Positions 33,481-43,524 of a stretch of 64,000 nt of DNA are shown here, one piece after another; the stretch's first letter is position 1; every line of letters begins with the position of its first letter. The DNA is taken from contig JAAEAF010000659.1 in NCBI GenBank assembly GCA_011037195.1, positions 1 through 64,000 on the forward strand, in the 5' to 3' direction. The stretch comes from Triatoma infestans (taxonomy: Eukaryota; Arthropoda; Insecta; Hemiptera; Reduviidae). The notes below the pieces were generated by a model. It searched no databases. It was not told the origin of the DNA and saw only the letters and a list, made by a program, of their open reading frames with translations. The position numbers and the translations under genes are program-made.

Positions 33481-33516
33481 AGAGTGGATGTGAATGCTGA
33501 GTAAAGAGGTGAAAGG

Positions 33517-33545
33517 TCGAGTGGAATGCATGCATATGTTTTTTT
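33517..33545 (-). repeat. Short 5'-end tag of the gag-LINE
   Basis: 'gaaaggtcgagtggaatgc' plus 'atgcatatg' is the complement of the sequence just before ORF1 at 38548 and 42032. It shows that a third break involving this LINE start lies here, next to the Penelope 3' end. Confidence 0.6.
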
Positions 33546-33834
33546 TTTGGTTTCCCTTTGGTAGTAACCCTACTATTGTGGAGTTTATTTTCTATGTGCA
33601 CCACACCTTCGGTACCGCATGTAATAAAGTACATTAATATAAACTTTAACTTATATAAATATGTACACAGATTAACAAAAGAAAATTAAATAATTTCAGA
33701 TGACAAATTTCAACTAAAAAACAGTAATAGTATGTGAGTATGTGTGAGTAAAACAGTTATAACATGTGAGTAATGATTTTATAAACAATATGAAGAATTT
33801 AACAATGGCAATATGTACAGATAAGATAAAAAGT
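33546..33834. other. AT-rich gap; likely 3' flank of the next LINE
   Basis: No gene seen. The part nearest 33835 is downstream of the ORF2 stop of the minus-strand LINE and is probably its 3' UTR. Confidence 0.4.
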
Positions 33835-36800
33835 TTATAAATTATTTAATTGTACTAAATTGATGTTATTTACAAATTTACTAAATATTTCTACGATATT
33901 TTTTTGTATAAATTTGCTTCTTGGAATCAGCCAACTTTCCCCTTGTAGCGTAATATGCCGCACTAATTGGGCTTTACTTCTCTCCAGTAATGGACTGTCA
34001 AATATAGATGATGTACATCCTGGATAATAGTGTCCTGGCAAGAACAATAGGGCGCTAGAGCCAGGTGAAACCTATGTAAATATTTCATATTGGGACCATG
34101 CCCAGAGAAAATTTGTGTTAAGGCATAGTGAGTGGCAGTCTTAACTTTATTCTGCTTTGAACATGTGGAAAAAATAGTTTTGTTTCTGCTCCATTAAGAG
34201 TACTCTGCCATTGTTGATCCCATTCTGCTACAATTTTTTCAAGCAAGATACGAGCGATTTCGGATTTAGGATACTGGGGATAAAGGATAGGTAGATCATT
34301 ATCTTTAGCAGCCTCCTTTGCTAATCGATCACTTCTTCATTGCCCTCCAGGCCCACGTGGGTTTTAACCCATACCAGAATCACTTCCTTCCCTGTATCCT
34401 TCAAACTACTTATTTCTTTCCTTGCTTCCTCGCAGATCCTGCTATGATTGTCGTAATTTTTATTGAATCAATTGCAACTCTATTGTCAGTCATAGCTGCT
34501 ACTTTCTTGAAGCTATCTTGGCAATCGATGCAGTTCTCTTTAAACCACTCGAGTGCCTTATGGATTGCGAGTTCTTCTGCTTGATTATTGCTACAGAATT
34601 TGTTTAATCGATATTTATTGGAATAAATTTTATCCTTATTATTATAGACTACAATAGCACTGCCTACTCCTTCACCACTCTTGCTACCATCTGTAAATAT
34701 CCTATAGCGCGCTTCTTCAACATCCAGAGACTCATAAGGTAGACTAACTATTACGGATACATCACTTGGATGAATCCAATCTCCGTATTCAACCTGTTTA
34801 TCATATTCTCCTTTTAGTAAATTACATCTTTGCATCCCACGTGTTAAAAGAGGTCACAGATCTGGTTAATTTTTAAGTCAATGGGTATAATATTAGGTAA
34901 GACGCACACTGCATCGAAAGATATTGTTCGGAGGCCTTTGACTATTCTGAGTGCAAATAATCTTTGTGTTCTACGTAATAGTAATCTATTAGATTTAATT
35001 CTTAGAGCTTCCTTCCAAACTGGAGCGCAGTATGTGATGCTGGGTAGAAATGCCCCACTTTATATTACACTCAAGTCCTCATGCCGCAGTCCCCAATATG
35101 TTCTGGTAGATTTTGCCAAAGCATTCACTAATCGTAGACTTCTTTTGTTGTGTATCTAATATGAGCTTTCCAATTCAATCTACAATCAAATGTGATCTCT
35201 AAATATTTCATTTCTGATACAATTTCTAATTTATCCCCGTTCAGAAATATGGAAAGTTCTCTAACACGGTTTTTCTTATGAATATGAATGACCTTAGAAT
35301 TATTTCGATTAAACTTTATTTTCCTGCTTTCAGCCCATTGATTGATTTCAAATAATGTTTTATTAGCAGTAACTTGAAGACCTAAAAGGTCTTTTGCGTG
35401 TATTAAAAGCAAATAATCATCAGCAAACGCTATTGTTAGAGAATTCTCTGGGAATTTAATTTTCAGCAGCGAATCATAAAAAATTGTCCAGAATCCAGGA
35501 CCGTAGGCCGAGTCTTGAGGACATCTTTTTGTTACGGCTACAGTTCGTGAAATATTATTAGACATAATCTTAGCTTCTCTTTCTTTAAAATAGCTTTTGG
35601 TTAATTTAAAAAGGTTTTTAAGGCATCTGAATATTCGTAACTGCTCTATAATTGCAGGTCACCAAGCTCATTCAATGCGCCTTGCACATCTAGCGAGATC
35701 ATGAGTACACTTTCTTTATTGATCAGATGATGGTTAATGAAGTCCTTTGCTGTTAATATTGCATCCGTTGTACTTTTCTGTGGCTTAAATCCAAATTGAA
35801 GTTCACTAAATAAATTACCTCTGTTTATGAAGCACATTATCCTTTCAATTAAGAGTCTCTCAAGTACCTTTCCTCCTATTGGTAATAAGCTTATTGGCCT
35901 ATATCTTCCAGGATTCTATGCATGTATTTTCCCCGTTTATGGAATAATCTTGTATCAGTGCTTGTTTCCATTGCCTTGGAAAAACACCTCTTTTAAAACA
36001 TTCATTATACATTGCGGTTATGTACTTGGGATAAGCAATGAAGACTTGAAAAAGAATATCACTATTCATTCCATCAAGTCCAGGTGTCTTTTTTGGGTCA
36101 AATTTCTTTTTCGCTCTTTTAACTTCAAACTCGGTGAAGTCCTTGTCATTTAAAGTATCAATATCTTGATACATTCTCATTCTGAGTTTTTTCTGATATT
36201 GTGTATCATCTGCCTGGCGGTCTGGCGGAAAGAATTCTTTCATCAATTCATCCACAGTTTCTTCCAATGTATTCGTAAACTGATTTCCTATTTTAATTGT
36301 TGACAATTTTCCTCATTAATTGTTTAATTGTTTCCTCAATTTTCCAGTTGAAGTTTTATAGACTAGTTCCAAGCATCTGACTTTCCACTATTTGCACATA
36401 AATGCTTCCAACTTTCAATCTTTGCAGAATGTATCTTCTCTCGGTAAATTTTTTTATGTCTAAGGTACTCCACTTTTCTAGCCTCCACTTTTCTAGGACT
36501 TGATACTGCCTTCGTTTTCTGTTAACTATCTTTCTCAAATCTGTAAGTTCTCGACACCTCCAACTGACTGCCTTATTCTTAGTAAATATTTTCCTCTCGA
36601 ATAAGGCACAGATATTGTGCTGGTTGAACTTATTATTATTTGTTCAAAGGACGCTATAGTCTCACTCAGGTTTCTGGAGCTTTTAATGAATTCAATTAGA
36701 CAGTTTTCTGTATTTTTTCCATTGAATGTCTGGAAATGAAATAGTTTATCTTTTAAAGTTTTATGGAAAAGTTGCCAGTTTGCTTTGTTTGTTCGAAAAC

Positions 36801-37500
36801 TTATAGGATAATCTATTTCCTTGAATCACTTACATTGCCAGAATGTGTTTTCAAATCAAATGTAATATATGCATGATCTGATAAGTTTTCTTCGTCATTA
36901 ATTATCCATTTAACAATTGATGAAATAATTGAGCCAGTACCTATTGTAAGGTCAATATCTGACCTCTGGAGGATTCGAACCTAGTCATTCCACAATCTTC
37001 ATTTAATAAATAGAGATTATTTGTCATTATGTCTAATATTTTTCCCCTGAGGTTAGTAATTTTGTCGAACCAAAATTTCGAGCGCAAATTACGACCCATA
37101 CATATCAACATTTTCCCTTTGTAGTTTGTAAATTGGAAGATGCTCTCCAATTTGTTTATTTGTTCATTATATCTATGTTTATAGCAAGATAAGCCGATAA
37201 CAATAAAATCTTTATTTTTAAAAATATTATTTCAATTAGAACAAAATCTTCATTTGAATATTGTGTAATTAAGGTTGCATCAATGTTCTCATTGGCAACG
37301 ACAATGGCGGCCATTTTTCTGGTTTCTCCCCTTTCAAATACCTTGAATTTTGATAGTCCACTAACTTTATTTTTAATATATAATATTTTTATTTTTAATA
37401 TCTGCAACAATACCAGTTCAATTTTCTCCCTGTTAATAAATTCAGAGAAACTTACGAAACAGACGTAGCTTGACGGAACGTTGCAAATTAACCTGAACAC
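33835..37500 (-). pseudogene. LINE ORF2: APE nuclease, RT, RNase H, zinc knuckle (R1/LOA/I group)
   Basis: The minus strand reads the full order in broken frames. APE nuclease: NKVSGLSKFKVFERG, KMAAIVVANENIDATLITQY (37156-37500) then FQFTNYKGKMLICMGRNLRS and NNLYLLNEDCGMTRFESSRG (36941-37150). RT: KKFDPKKTPGLDGMNSDIL (35899-36306), LQFGFKPQKSTTDAI and MISLDVQGALN (35646-35837), CPQDSAYGPGFW and IAFADD (35128-35565). RNase H: RIFTDGSKSGEGVGSAIVVY, AEELAIHKALEW, MTDNRVAIDSI (34410-34835). A Cys/His knuckle then lies near 34000-34060 and the end at 33835. Catalytic residues of all three enzymes are largely visible, but at least eight frame breaks and stops occur. An internally deleted sister lies at 42005-42745. 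Confidence 0.85.
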
Positions 37501-37529
37501 ATCTTAGCCCGTAAATAATGCGCTGATTT

Positions 37530-38548
37530 TTAATAACCATAATCCATATTTTGTTCGATTCTCTTGATAAGTGATGGGCATTTCTTATCGAAAACAGTGT
37601 GAACTGTATTGACCTGTTTATTAATTGGACTGAAAAGGTTATGTTGCTTGCAGTTTATACAAGCTATTTTTCCAGTATTACATTCTTTTAAAGAATGTTT
37701 TTCAGAGCAAATTAGACAGCATATTTCATTTACTTTACAATATTTTTGAGTATGACCAAGTCTGGAGCAAAGATAACACCTAGGGACACGTAGATACTTT
37801 GTACAGTAACACTCTGTACTTTGTACAGAGAACATTAATTTGATTTTTGTATTGAGTAGCTTATTTAACAAACTGGGTAAGATCTCACTCACTAAATTTC
37901 TATTCTTGTATCTCTTATTTTCCTAATTTAATAGAGGAATTACAGCACCAGGATCAATATTTAGCTCAGAGTTTTGCTTTACTGGAACATCAACAAAGTT
38001 ATTCTTATCTATTTCTTCTGGAATATTTTGTATGTTTATTCTTGGTAAAAATCGTTTTGGCTGAATGGCACTCAAAACATTTTTATGATTCTGATTTATT
38101 TCAAAACTTATTTTCTCTATGTCTTCTTTATTTACTGTTTCTATTATAACTCCACCTTTTGAAACCTTCTTTAACCTATTTATTCCCACTTCCACTTTAC
38201 AGGAACTATTTTTTGTTTTAAGTACTGTTTTGTATCATCACTTGACATTTTATTATCATTTGGTTTAACAATGACTTTAAATAATGATTTAGAACTTATC
38301 GAATTATTCTTCTTTACTACACTAGCGTAATCAAGGGTTGGCCACTCAGAAAGTTCAGACTCCAACTCTTTAACTCTTCCTTTTAGGCTCTTATTTTCTA
38401 TTAACAAGCCATTGTAAAGTTTTGAAAGATCCTTCAATGCATTAACAGCACTTTCCCGCATTTCGACACACAACTTATGTTTTGATTTAGTTATATCGTC
38501 AAGAATTTTTATGACACTTCTAAATAGCTCTTCTTCACAAATCGCCAT
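37530..38548 (-). pseudogene. LINE ORF1 (gag-like, CCHC zinc knuckles)
   Basis: The ATG at 38546-38548 starts MAICEEELFRSVIKIL. A coiled-coil-like stretch (LIENKSLKGRVKELESELSE) is followed by LFKVIVKPND. A frameshift near 38185 leads to VEINRLKKVSKGGVII-type text (37923-38195). Another near 37900 leads to three knuckles at 37530-37892: C39-x2-C42-x4-H47-x4-C52, C59-x2-C62-x3-H66-x4-C71, and a shortened third. This is the nucleic-acid-binding gag of R1/I/LOA-type LINEs. Upstream is a TA-rich 5' region (38580-38710). The sister copy 42032-42510 lets the frame breaks be recognised. Confidence 0.85.
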
Positions 38549-38579
38549 CTTGAAAGGTCGAGTGGAATGCATGCATATG

Positions 38580-38710
38580 TGTATGTGGTATATATATATA
38601 ACATGATATATATATTGTATGATATGTATACAATATACACATGGTAGGTATATTGTAGTATATATCTACAGTATATGTATGTAGTGTAATATATATATAA
38701 AATTTAGTTA
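38580..38710. repeat. TA-rich 5' region of the gag-LINE
   Basis: Long TA-dinucleotide-rich stretch also present before the sister copy (41860-42000) and, without the LINE, at 26090-26260. It may act as a 5' UTR or be an insertion shared by descent. Confidence 0.6.
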
Positions 38711-38711
38711 T

Positions 38712-39195
38712 CTCTAACAAACTGTCAGAGAAAATCTCTAACATTTTCAGCCCACTGATGAAACATTCTAGGGAAAAAATTTTAAATTTGAGGGTTTCAA
38801 ATGAATTGAAACTTGTGAACATGAGTTTAATTTAAAACATATCTTAACGACTAAACGGAATGACGGAATCTGGGAGGAAGATATTCCAGAGCTTCATTGA
38901 AAAATAAAAAAATTTGGTTGGTGCGTTTGTGGAGAAAAACGCAAAAAAAATTCAGTAAAGACGAACTTCCGGTTTACTATTTTCTTTGAAACTCTGAATT
39001 TTGGCACTAATTAATTTTGGTTAGATGGTAGAATTCTATAATTAACTAAGATAGCATATAGAGGAAAAATAACCTCCCCCTCCCCCAAAACCCCCTAAAA
39101 TGTTTTAGAAAAACCAAATTTAAAATTTTTTCCCTAAAATGTTTCATCAGTGGGCTGAAAATTATAGAGATTTTCTCTGACTGTTTGTTAATGTT
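38712..39195. repeat. Inverted repeat (~83 bp arms) enclosing a reversed TR280 unit (copy 7)
   Basis: 38712-38795 and 39115-39195 are complementary; both contain 'cagcccactgatgaaacatt' and 'gtcagagaaaatctct' in opposite orientation with few changes. Between them, 38890-39110 is a reversed TR280 unit ('acttccggtttactatttt', 'ttagatggtagaattctata', 'ctccccctccccc'). Confidence 0.75.
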
Positions 39196-39263
39196 GTAAA
39201 TGAACTTTATTTAGGTGGTTGGTCAACAGAAATATGAGGAGAATGTGTTAAGTTGTTATCGTA

Positions 39264-39502
39264 ATGTCGTGTGTTGGTGAGTGTAGATGACAGTATTTCA
39301 TTAGGTTGAAAATGTGGCTGGGTCCGCATTGCTGGATAACATTCGGTATTTTATCCGTCGTAGCATGCATATTAGTTATGTTCCTGACCGGTTTCGGATA
39401 TTCATCCATCGTCAGGGCAAATTCACTAAATTCGTGTAGTGAGTTCACTTCAACGAAATGTTTCTGTAGACTCACACTTGTAGACTCACCAACACACGAC
39501 AT
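39264..39502. mobile_element. 239 bp element with 19 bp perfect TIRs; family B terminal repeat inside
   Basis: The ends ATGTCGTGTGTTGGTGAGT (39264-39282) and its exact complement (39484-39502) are perfect inverted repeats. Inside, on the minus strand at 39391-39415, is the hammerhead-like core CTGACGA, T, GGAT-gaat-ATCC, GAAAC. Related sequence lies at 50840-50970 and 56870-56990. It has no coding capacity, so it is non-autonomous. No clear target-site duplication was found. Confidence 0.65.
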
Positions 39503-39823
39503 TCATTTAAATTCTGGTTTATTATTTCCAAGGATTTTGGCTGTAAAATCCTTGCGTGCGGAGTGGCAAGTTGGGGATACTGCCTACTTCGTGCTTACTT
39601 AATCCAATTCTATTTTCAATCTCAAGGTTTCCATGCATTTCAGCAAGAATTTGAGACAGTATTTCTTATGGAATATTTGCAAAGTTCCTTCCTACACTGA
39701 CATCTTGTATAATCTAAATATTTTGATATTCTTTACTGTAGCAAGAAAGTAAATGATACAAACTTCGAACTGCAACTTGGCAGAGTACATTCATTTCCAT
39801 CAGTTTGGAACAGTGCTCTAGAT

Positions 39824-39867
39824 AACAGTAATGAAACCCATCTGAACTGATGGGTTTCATTACTGTT
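39824..39867. repeat. 19 bp perfect hairpin, 6 nt loop
   Basis: AACAGTAATGAAACCCATC, loop tgaact, then its exact complement. Too short for a pre-miRNA. It sits right at the start of the coding-like fragment 39870-40101. Confidence 0.8.
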
Positions 39868-39869
39868 CA

Positions 39870-40101
39870 GGTGGATTTCTATTGTCCAGATAGAAGTGAA
39901 CAAGAAAATCACTATCGCCGATTACATTTAGAAATAAGAGATTGCATAATTAATCAAATTAACTTTCGATTTTCTCAGTTCGGAAAGGTAGAATATTCCA
40001 TTTATTGCATCATCAGAAATATACAAGGACTATCACAAAACTTTTCCAACAACTTTTGGAAGAAACTTCTAGCGCTCTATATACATTGGGTTGAAAAATG
40101 A
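39870..40101 (+). pseudogene. Coding fragment, weakly hAT-transposase-like
   Basis: The frame reads VDFYCPDRSEQENHYRRLHL, IRDCIINQINFRFSQFGKV and on to a stop at 40099-40101. The spacing of Y-R-R, the acidic residue and I-N-x-R-F resembles the segment before the dimerisation region of hAT transposases ('ZMYM/52 kDa repressor-like' genes). It is too short to be sure. A 'ttactgttcag' just before it could serve as a splice acceptor, so an exon of a domesticated gene is an alternative. Confidence 0.3.
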
Positions 40102-40346
40102 GTTAATTGTTTTTTTATGCATCTTCTAAATTCGATGGGAAGATGCCCCACACACAGCACACCCATATATTCTGTCCAGCATACGCCACTGGTGCTACTA
40201 ATTCAGTTTGATTGGTTGTTTGACATTGCGATGGACAGAGATGATTAAGACAGATTCGACATCTACCCCAAATAGTTACAATTAATAATTTTGTTCTTTT
40301 TTCTTTAATCATAGATTTAATAACACTTGTTTTTGTTGAATTTCAG

Positions 40347-40457
40347 ATAAAACTGAAGCCGTCTTTAAGTCAGAAGTTCAAGTGTTATCTATAAATTTAA
40401 AGGATGTTGGGCAGAATGCTTCGGATATTCGTACACTCCTTCAAGATATTAGATGGC
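40347..40457 (+). CDS. Candidate internal exon of an unidentified gene
   Basis: A pyrimidine-rich acceptor 'tttttgttgaatttcag' ends at 40346, and a consensus donor GTAAGTAT starts at 40458. The 111 bp between (37 codons, phase 1 at both ends) are open in one frame, reading KTEAVFKSEVQVLSINLKDV and GQNASDIRTLLQDIRW. Composition is helix-forming and less AT-rich than its flanks. I do not recognise the protein. It may belong with the fragment at 39870-40101 (246 bp upstream) or be a lone exon of a host gene whose other exons lie outside. Confidence 0.45.
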
Positions 40458-40688
40458 GTAAGTATATTAAAATTTAGTGTCTTCAGTTCTTTGAAGGTAA
40501 ACCAGGATATCTTAGGCAAATTATGCTCGTAGTATCTAAACACTAGTCTCAGAAAGAACCACTTCAAATGCTTTAAATATATGTATATGTACTTTACATA
40601 GATACTTTCTTTTTAATATTAATAACAAATAAATCAATCACAAAAATATGAATTGTATATTAAGTGTAGTCCGTTTTTTCGTCTAGCA

Positions 40689-40810
40689 TTTGTAAAAATG
40701 TGTAGGTAATGAATGTTTAAATGCATAGGTAATGTGTAGGTAATGTGTAGGTAAAAATGTGTAGGTAATGAATGTCCTGTAGCATTTGTAAAAATGTTTA
40801 GGAAGAAGTA
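40689..40810 (+). repeat. Minisatellite, 'atgtgtaggta' type
   Basis: The 11 bp word 'atgtgtaggta' and near copies occur five times between 40697 and 40766. Both sides are bordered by 'tagcatttgtaaaaatg', itself a direct repeat at 40684 and 40779. Confidence 0.75.
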
Positions 40811-40889
40811 ATGCTGCTATTTTTAAAATACCCTAACCCTAACTGTGGTAGCTTAACTTGTTATTCCCACATTTATTCTATTACTTATT

Positions 40890-41370
40890 TATTTTTACTT
40901 TCTCTTACTGCTAGTAACAGGAAGTATTGTAATAGTGTCAAATTTTCGATATCGAATTTTCACCGGAAATATCCGTTTTGAGGTCCCCTGAGCACAAAAA
41001 AGTGGTTTTTAGAAAATGGTCTGTGTGTGTGTTTTTTTTAATCATCTTTATTCAGCATGCATCATTTATACATTACATGTATTGTAACTAATACAATTAC
41101 ATGTATTGTAATCGATATTTACAGTAGTAGTAATCAATATATTACTCCGTGTGTGTGTGTGTGTGTGTGTGTATGAACAGCATAGCTCAAAAACGAAAAT
41201 CATAGAAACTTCAAACGATATTCCCGTTTAGGTATCACAATGGATATGAAAAAGGTTATATGTCAAAATTCCTCAACGGAAGTACCTCATTACTGGATTT
41301 TTTTTTTTACATTTTTGCGATTTTCTCATAAATAGCTCCAACGATTTGCTTCTAATATGATATATCAATA
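40890..41370 (+). repeat. TR280 repeat, copy 8, with an insertion in its microsatellite
   Basis: Head hairpin CTCTTACT-gct-AGTAACAG (one mismatched pair), 'aaattttcgatatcga', 'aggtcccctgag', and a TG tract interrupted by 41032-41148. TG resumes to 41172, then one unit to 41370 ('tagctccaacgatttgctt'). It abuts a Penelope-like terminal repeat. Confidence 0.8.
41032..41148 (-). mobile_element. Small retroposed insertion (poly(A) tail, AATAAA) inside a TG tract
   Basis: Read on the minus strand the insert ends in AATAAA (41047-41052) followed ~6 nt later by a run of eight A (41032-41039). The body holds a direct repeat of 'tacaatacatgtaat'. TG dinucleotides lie on both sides, fitting integration into the microsatellite. 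It resembles the 3' end of a transcript copied back by LINE machinery; source unknown. Confidence 0.55.
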
Positions 41371-42020
41371 TTGTTGTGGTGGTTGGTTCCGCAGAGCGGG
41401 AAAGCATCAGAGACATTTTCTGCGGTAGCCTGCTTCATTTGTGGTCATCGACCGGTTTCGGACGTTCACCCATCTTCAGGATGCGATTGTCAGACAGTAT
41501 GATAACACAGACTTGCACAGAGGAAATTCTGACTGGTCTTTTTAATTGCATTTTAAAACTAAACTCTTGAACTAAGTCAAAGGGAGGAAGGGTCAGCTGG
41601 GTGGGAAAGGAACACATGTTTGGGTTGTTAAAGGGGCAAATTTTCCTTAAAATGGAAACAACACGTGGGGGTCTAATTTTTAAACTCTGTTGTTGGAGGA
41701 AGATTCACTTGACAATTAAATAATTAGAATAACTTTAAAATTAAATTAAATAACGATTTCAAGCTAACACAATTTAAAATTAAGTGATTGAAATAATAAC
41801 AATTAAATACACATAAGCATATTAAGCATATTTTATAATATTTATAACTAAATTTTATATATATATATTACACTATATACATATACTATAGATGTATACT
41901 ACAATATACCTACCATGTGTATATTGTATACATATCATACAATATACATATATATATCATGTTATATATCCATATTTATATATATAAATATATATACCAC
42001 ATACACATATGCATGCATTC
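41371..42020. repeat. Penelope-like terminal repeat plus AT-rich block, sister of 25655-26300
   Basis: The sequence follows 25655-26300 closely in the same orientation: minus-strand hammerhead-like core at about 41454-41478, then 'aaagggaggaagggtcag' and the TA-rich stretch. Here it runs without a break into the 5' end of a gag-LINE copy. Confidence 0.8.
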
Positions 42021-42745
42021 CACTCGAGCTTTCAAGATGGCGATTTGTGAAGAAGAGCTATTTAGAAGTGTCATAAAAATTCTTGACGATATAATAAATC
42101 AAAACAAAAGTTGTGTGTCGAAATGCGGGAAAGTGCTGTTAATGCATTGAAGGATCTTTGAGAACTTTACAATGGCTTGTTAATAGAAAATAAGAGCCTA
42201 AAAGGAAGAGTTAAAGAGTTGGAGTCTGAACTTTCTGAGCGGCCAACCCTTGATTACGCTAGTGTAGTAAAGAAGAATAATTCAGTAAGTTCTAAATCAT
42301 TATTTAAAGTCATTGTTAAACCAAATGATATCAAAATGTCAAGTGCTGATACAAAACAGTACTTAAAACAAAAAATAGTTCCTGTAAAGTGGAAGTGGGA
42401 ATAAATAGGTTAAAGAAGGTTTCAAAAGGTGGAGTTATAATAGAAACAGTAAATAAAGAAGACATAGAGAAAATAAGTTTTGAAATAAATCAGAATCATA
42501 AAAATGTTTTGAGTGAAAGAATTCTTTCCGCCAGACCGCCAGGCAGATGATACACAATATCAGAAAAAACTCAGAATGAGAATGTATCAAGATATTGATA
42601 CTATAAATGACAAGGACTTCACCGAGTTTGAAGTTGAAAGAGCGATAAAGAAATTTGACCCAAAAAAGACACCTGGACTTGATGGAATGAATAGTGAGAT
42701 ATTCTGTATCAAGTCTTCATTGCTTATCCCAAGTACATAACCGCA
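42005..42745 (+). pseudogene. Internally deleted copy of the gag-LINE (ORF1 start joined to RT)
   Basis: It starts 'catatgcatgcattccactcg' in pieces as at 38578, then MAICEEELFRSVIKIL at 42037 and ENKSLKGRVKELESELSE at 42177-42404. A frameshift follows into the next ORF1 segment to about 42507 (KNVLS). It then jumps straight to MKEFFPPDRQADDTQYQKKL and KKFDPKKTPGLDGMNSEI (42513-42740), text found at 35899-36306 in the long copy. The deletion removes the rest of gag, the zinc knuckles and the whole APE nuclease (~1.8 kb). The junction has a few bases of microhomology ('gtga'). Confidence 0.85.
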
Positions 42746-42759
42746 ATGTATAATGAATG

Positions 42760-43520
42760 AATATCGGAAGGAAAACGAATGTTTATCCAGCTTAACACTG
42801 GCAGTAGAGAGCCCCTAAAAGCGCACAAGAAACTTTGTGCGCGCATCTAACATGAGATTGGAAGAATTTGATACATCACTGGGGGTGAGGCAACGCTGTA
42901 GCCTAGGCCCTTACCTCTTTATAATCTTCCTAGATGAGGTAATTACTGAATGTTCCAGAAGAATGAAGCCACTTCATGCTGAGCAAAACAGAGTGAAGCA
43001 CCATATAGATTTAGGAGGTCAACAGCATCAGCAGGAGGCCTTCAAATAAGGTCAACAGCCTTCAAATACCTAGGAGCTCATTTAACAGAAGACAATGAAA
43101 CGATAAATAATGAAGTTAAATAAAGAATTGGAGCCGCAGAAAGAGAGTACCATGCTCTCAACAGGAACTTGCTTGGGAGACAAGAGGTGACGAAGAAAAC
43201 TAAACCAGCTCTCTATAGAACAGTTTTCATTCCGATCCTCATGATTTCGAGCGAATCGACTTTGAGCACAAGGACGGGGGAGGAGCTAGTGACGTGCTCG
43301 GGAGAAGATATCCCGAGGATGCACACTGTCACGACGTTCTTCCCGCGTAGTGCGAGCAAGGGCATTGAGAAGATACTAGCTATCGTCAGTGCCCAAAACG
43401 AAGGACTGAACACGAAGGCGTGGAAAGTCCTTGGCTGTAAAGAAGAGAACTCGGGCCTCGTGCTGACTGCCGGCATCGACGGCCAATCGTACGAGGTACT
43501 GAAGAGGGAGGGGTACCAGA
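42760..43520 (+). pseudogene. Chimera: RTE-type RT pieces fused to a DUF4780 domain
   Basis: RTE-type text RLEEFDTSLGVRQRCSLGPY and LFIIFLDEVITECSRRM (42837-42990) loses its frame after a deletion. RTE carboxy text LLGRQEVTKKTKPALYRTVF follows (from 43169). At ILMISSES it passes in frame into TLSTRTGEELVTCSGEDIPR, MHTVTTFFPRSASKGIEKIL and LNTKAWKVLGCKEENSGLVL, which is a DUF4780 domain, known as the front part of certain insect LINE polyproteins. The same two joins occur in reverse at 59840-60670, so the chimera was copied after it formed. Not functional as a unit. Confidence 0.75.
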
Positions 43521-43524
43521 TTAG

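Noticed and set aside
39824..39867. microRNA precursor
   Set aside because: The 19 bp stem and 6 nt loop are too short for a pre-miRNA and lack lower-stem pairing.
40830..40845. 'accctaaccctaac' resembling telomeric repeat
   Set aside because: Only two units and in the vertebrate-type phase; no longer array, so chance or a tiny interstitial trace.
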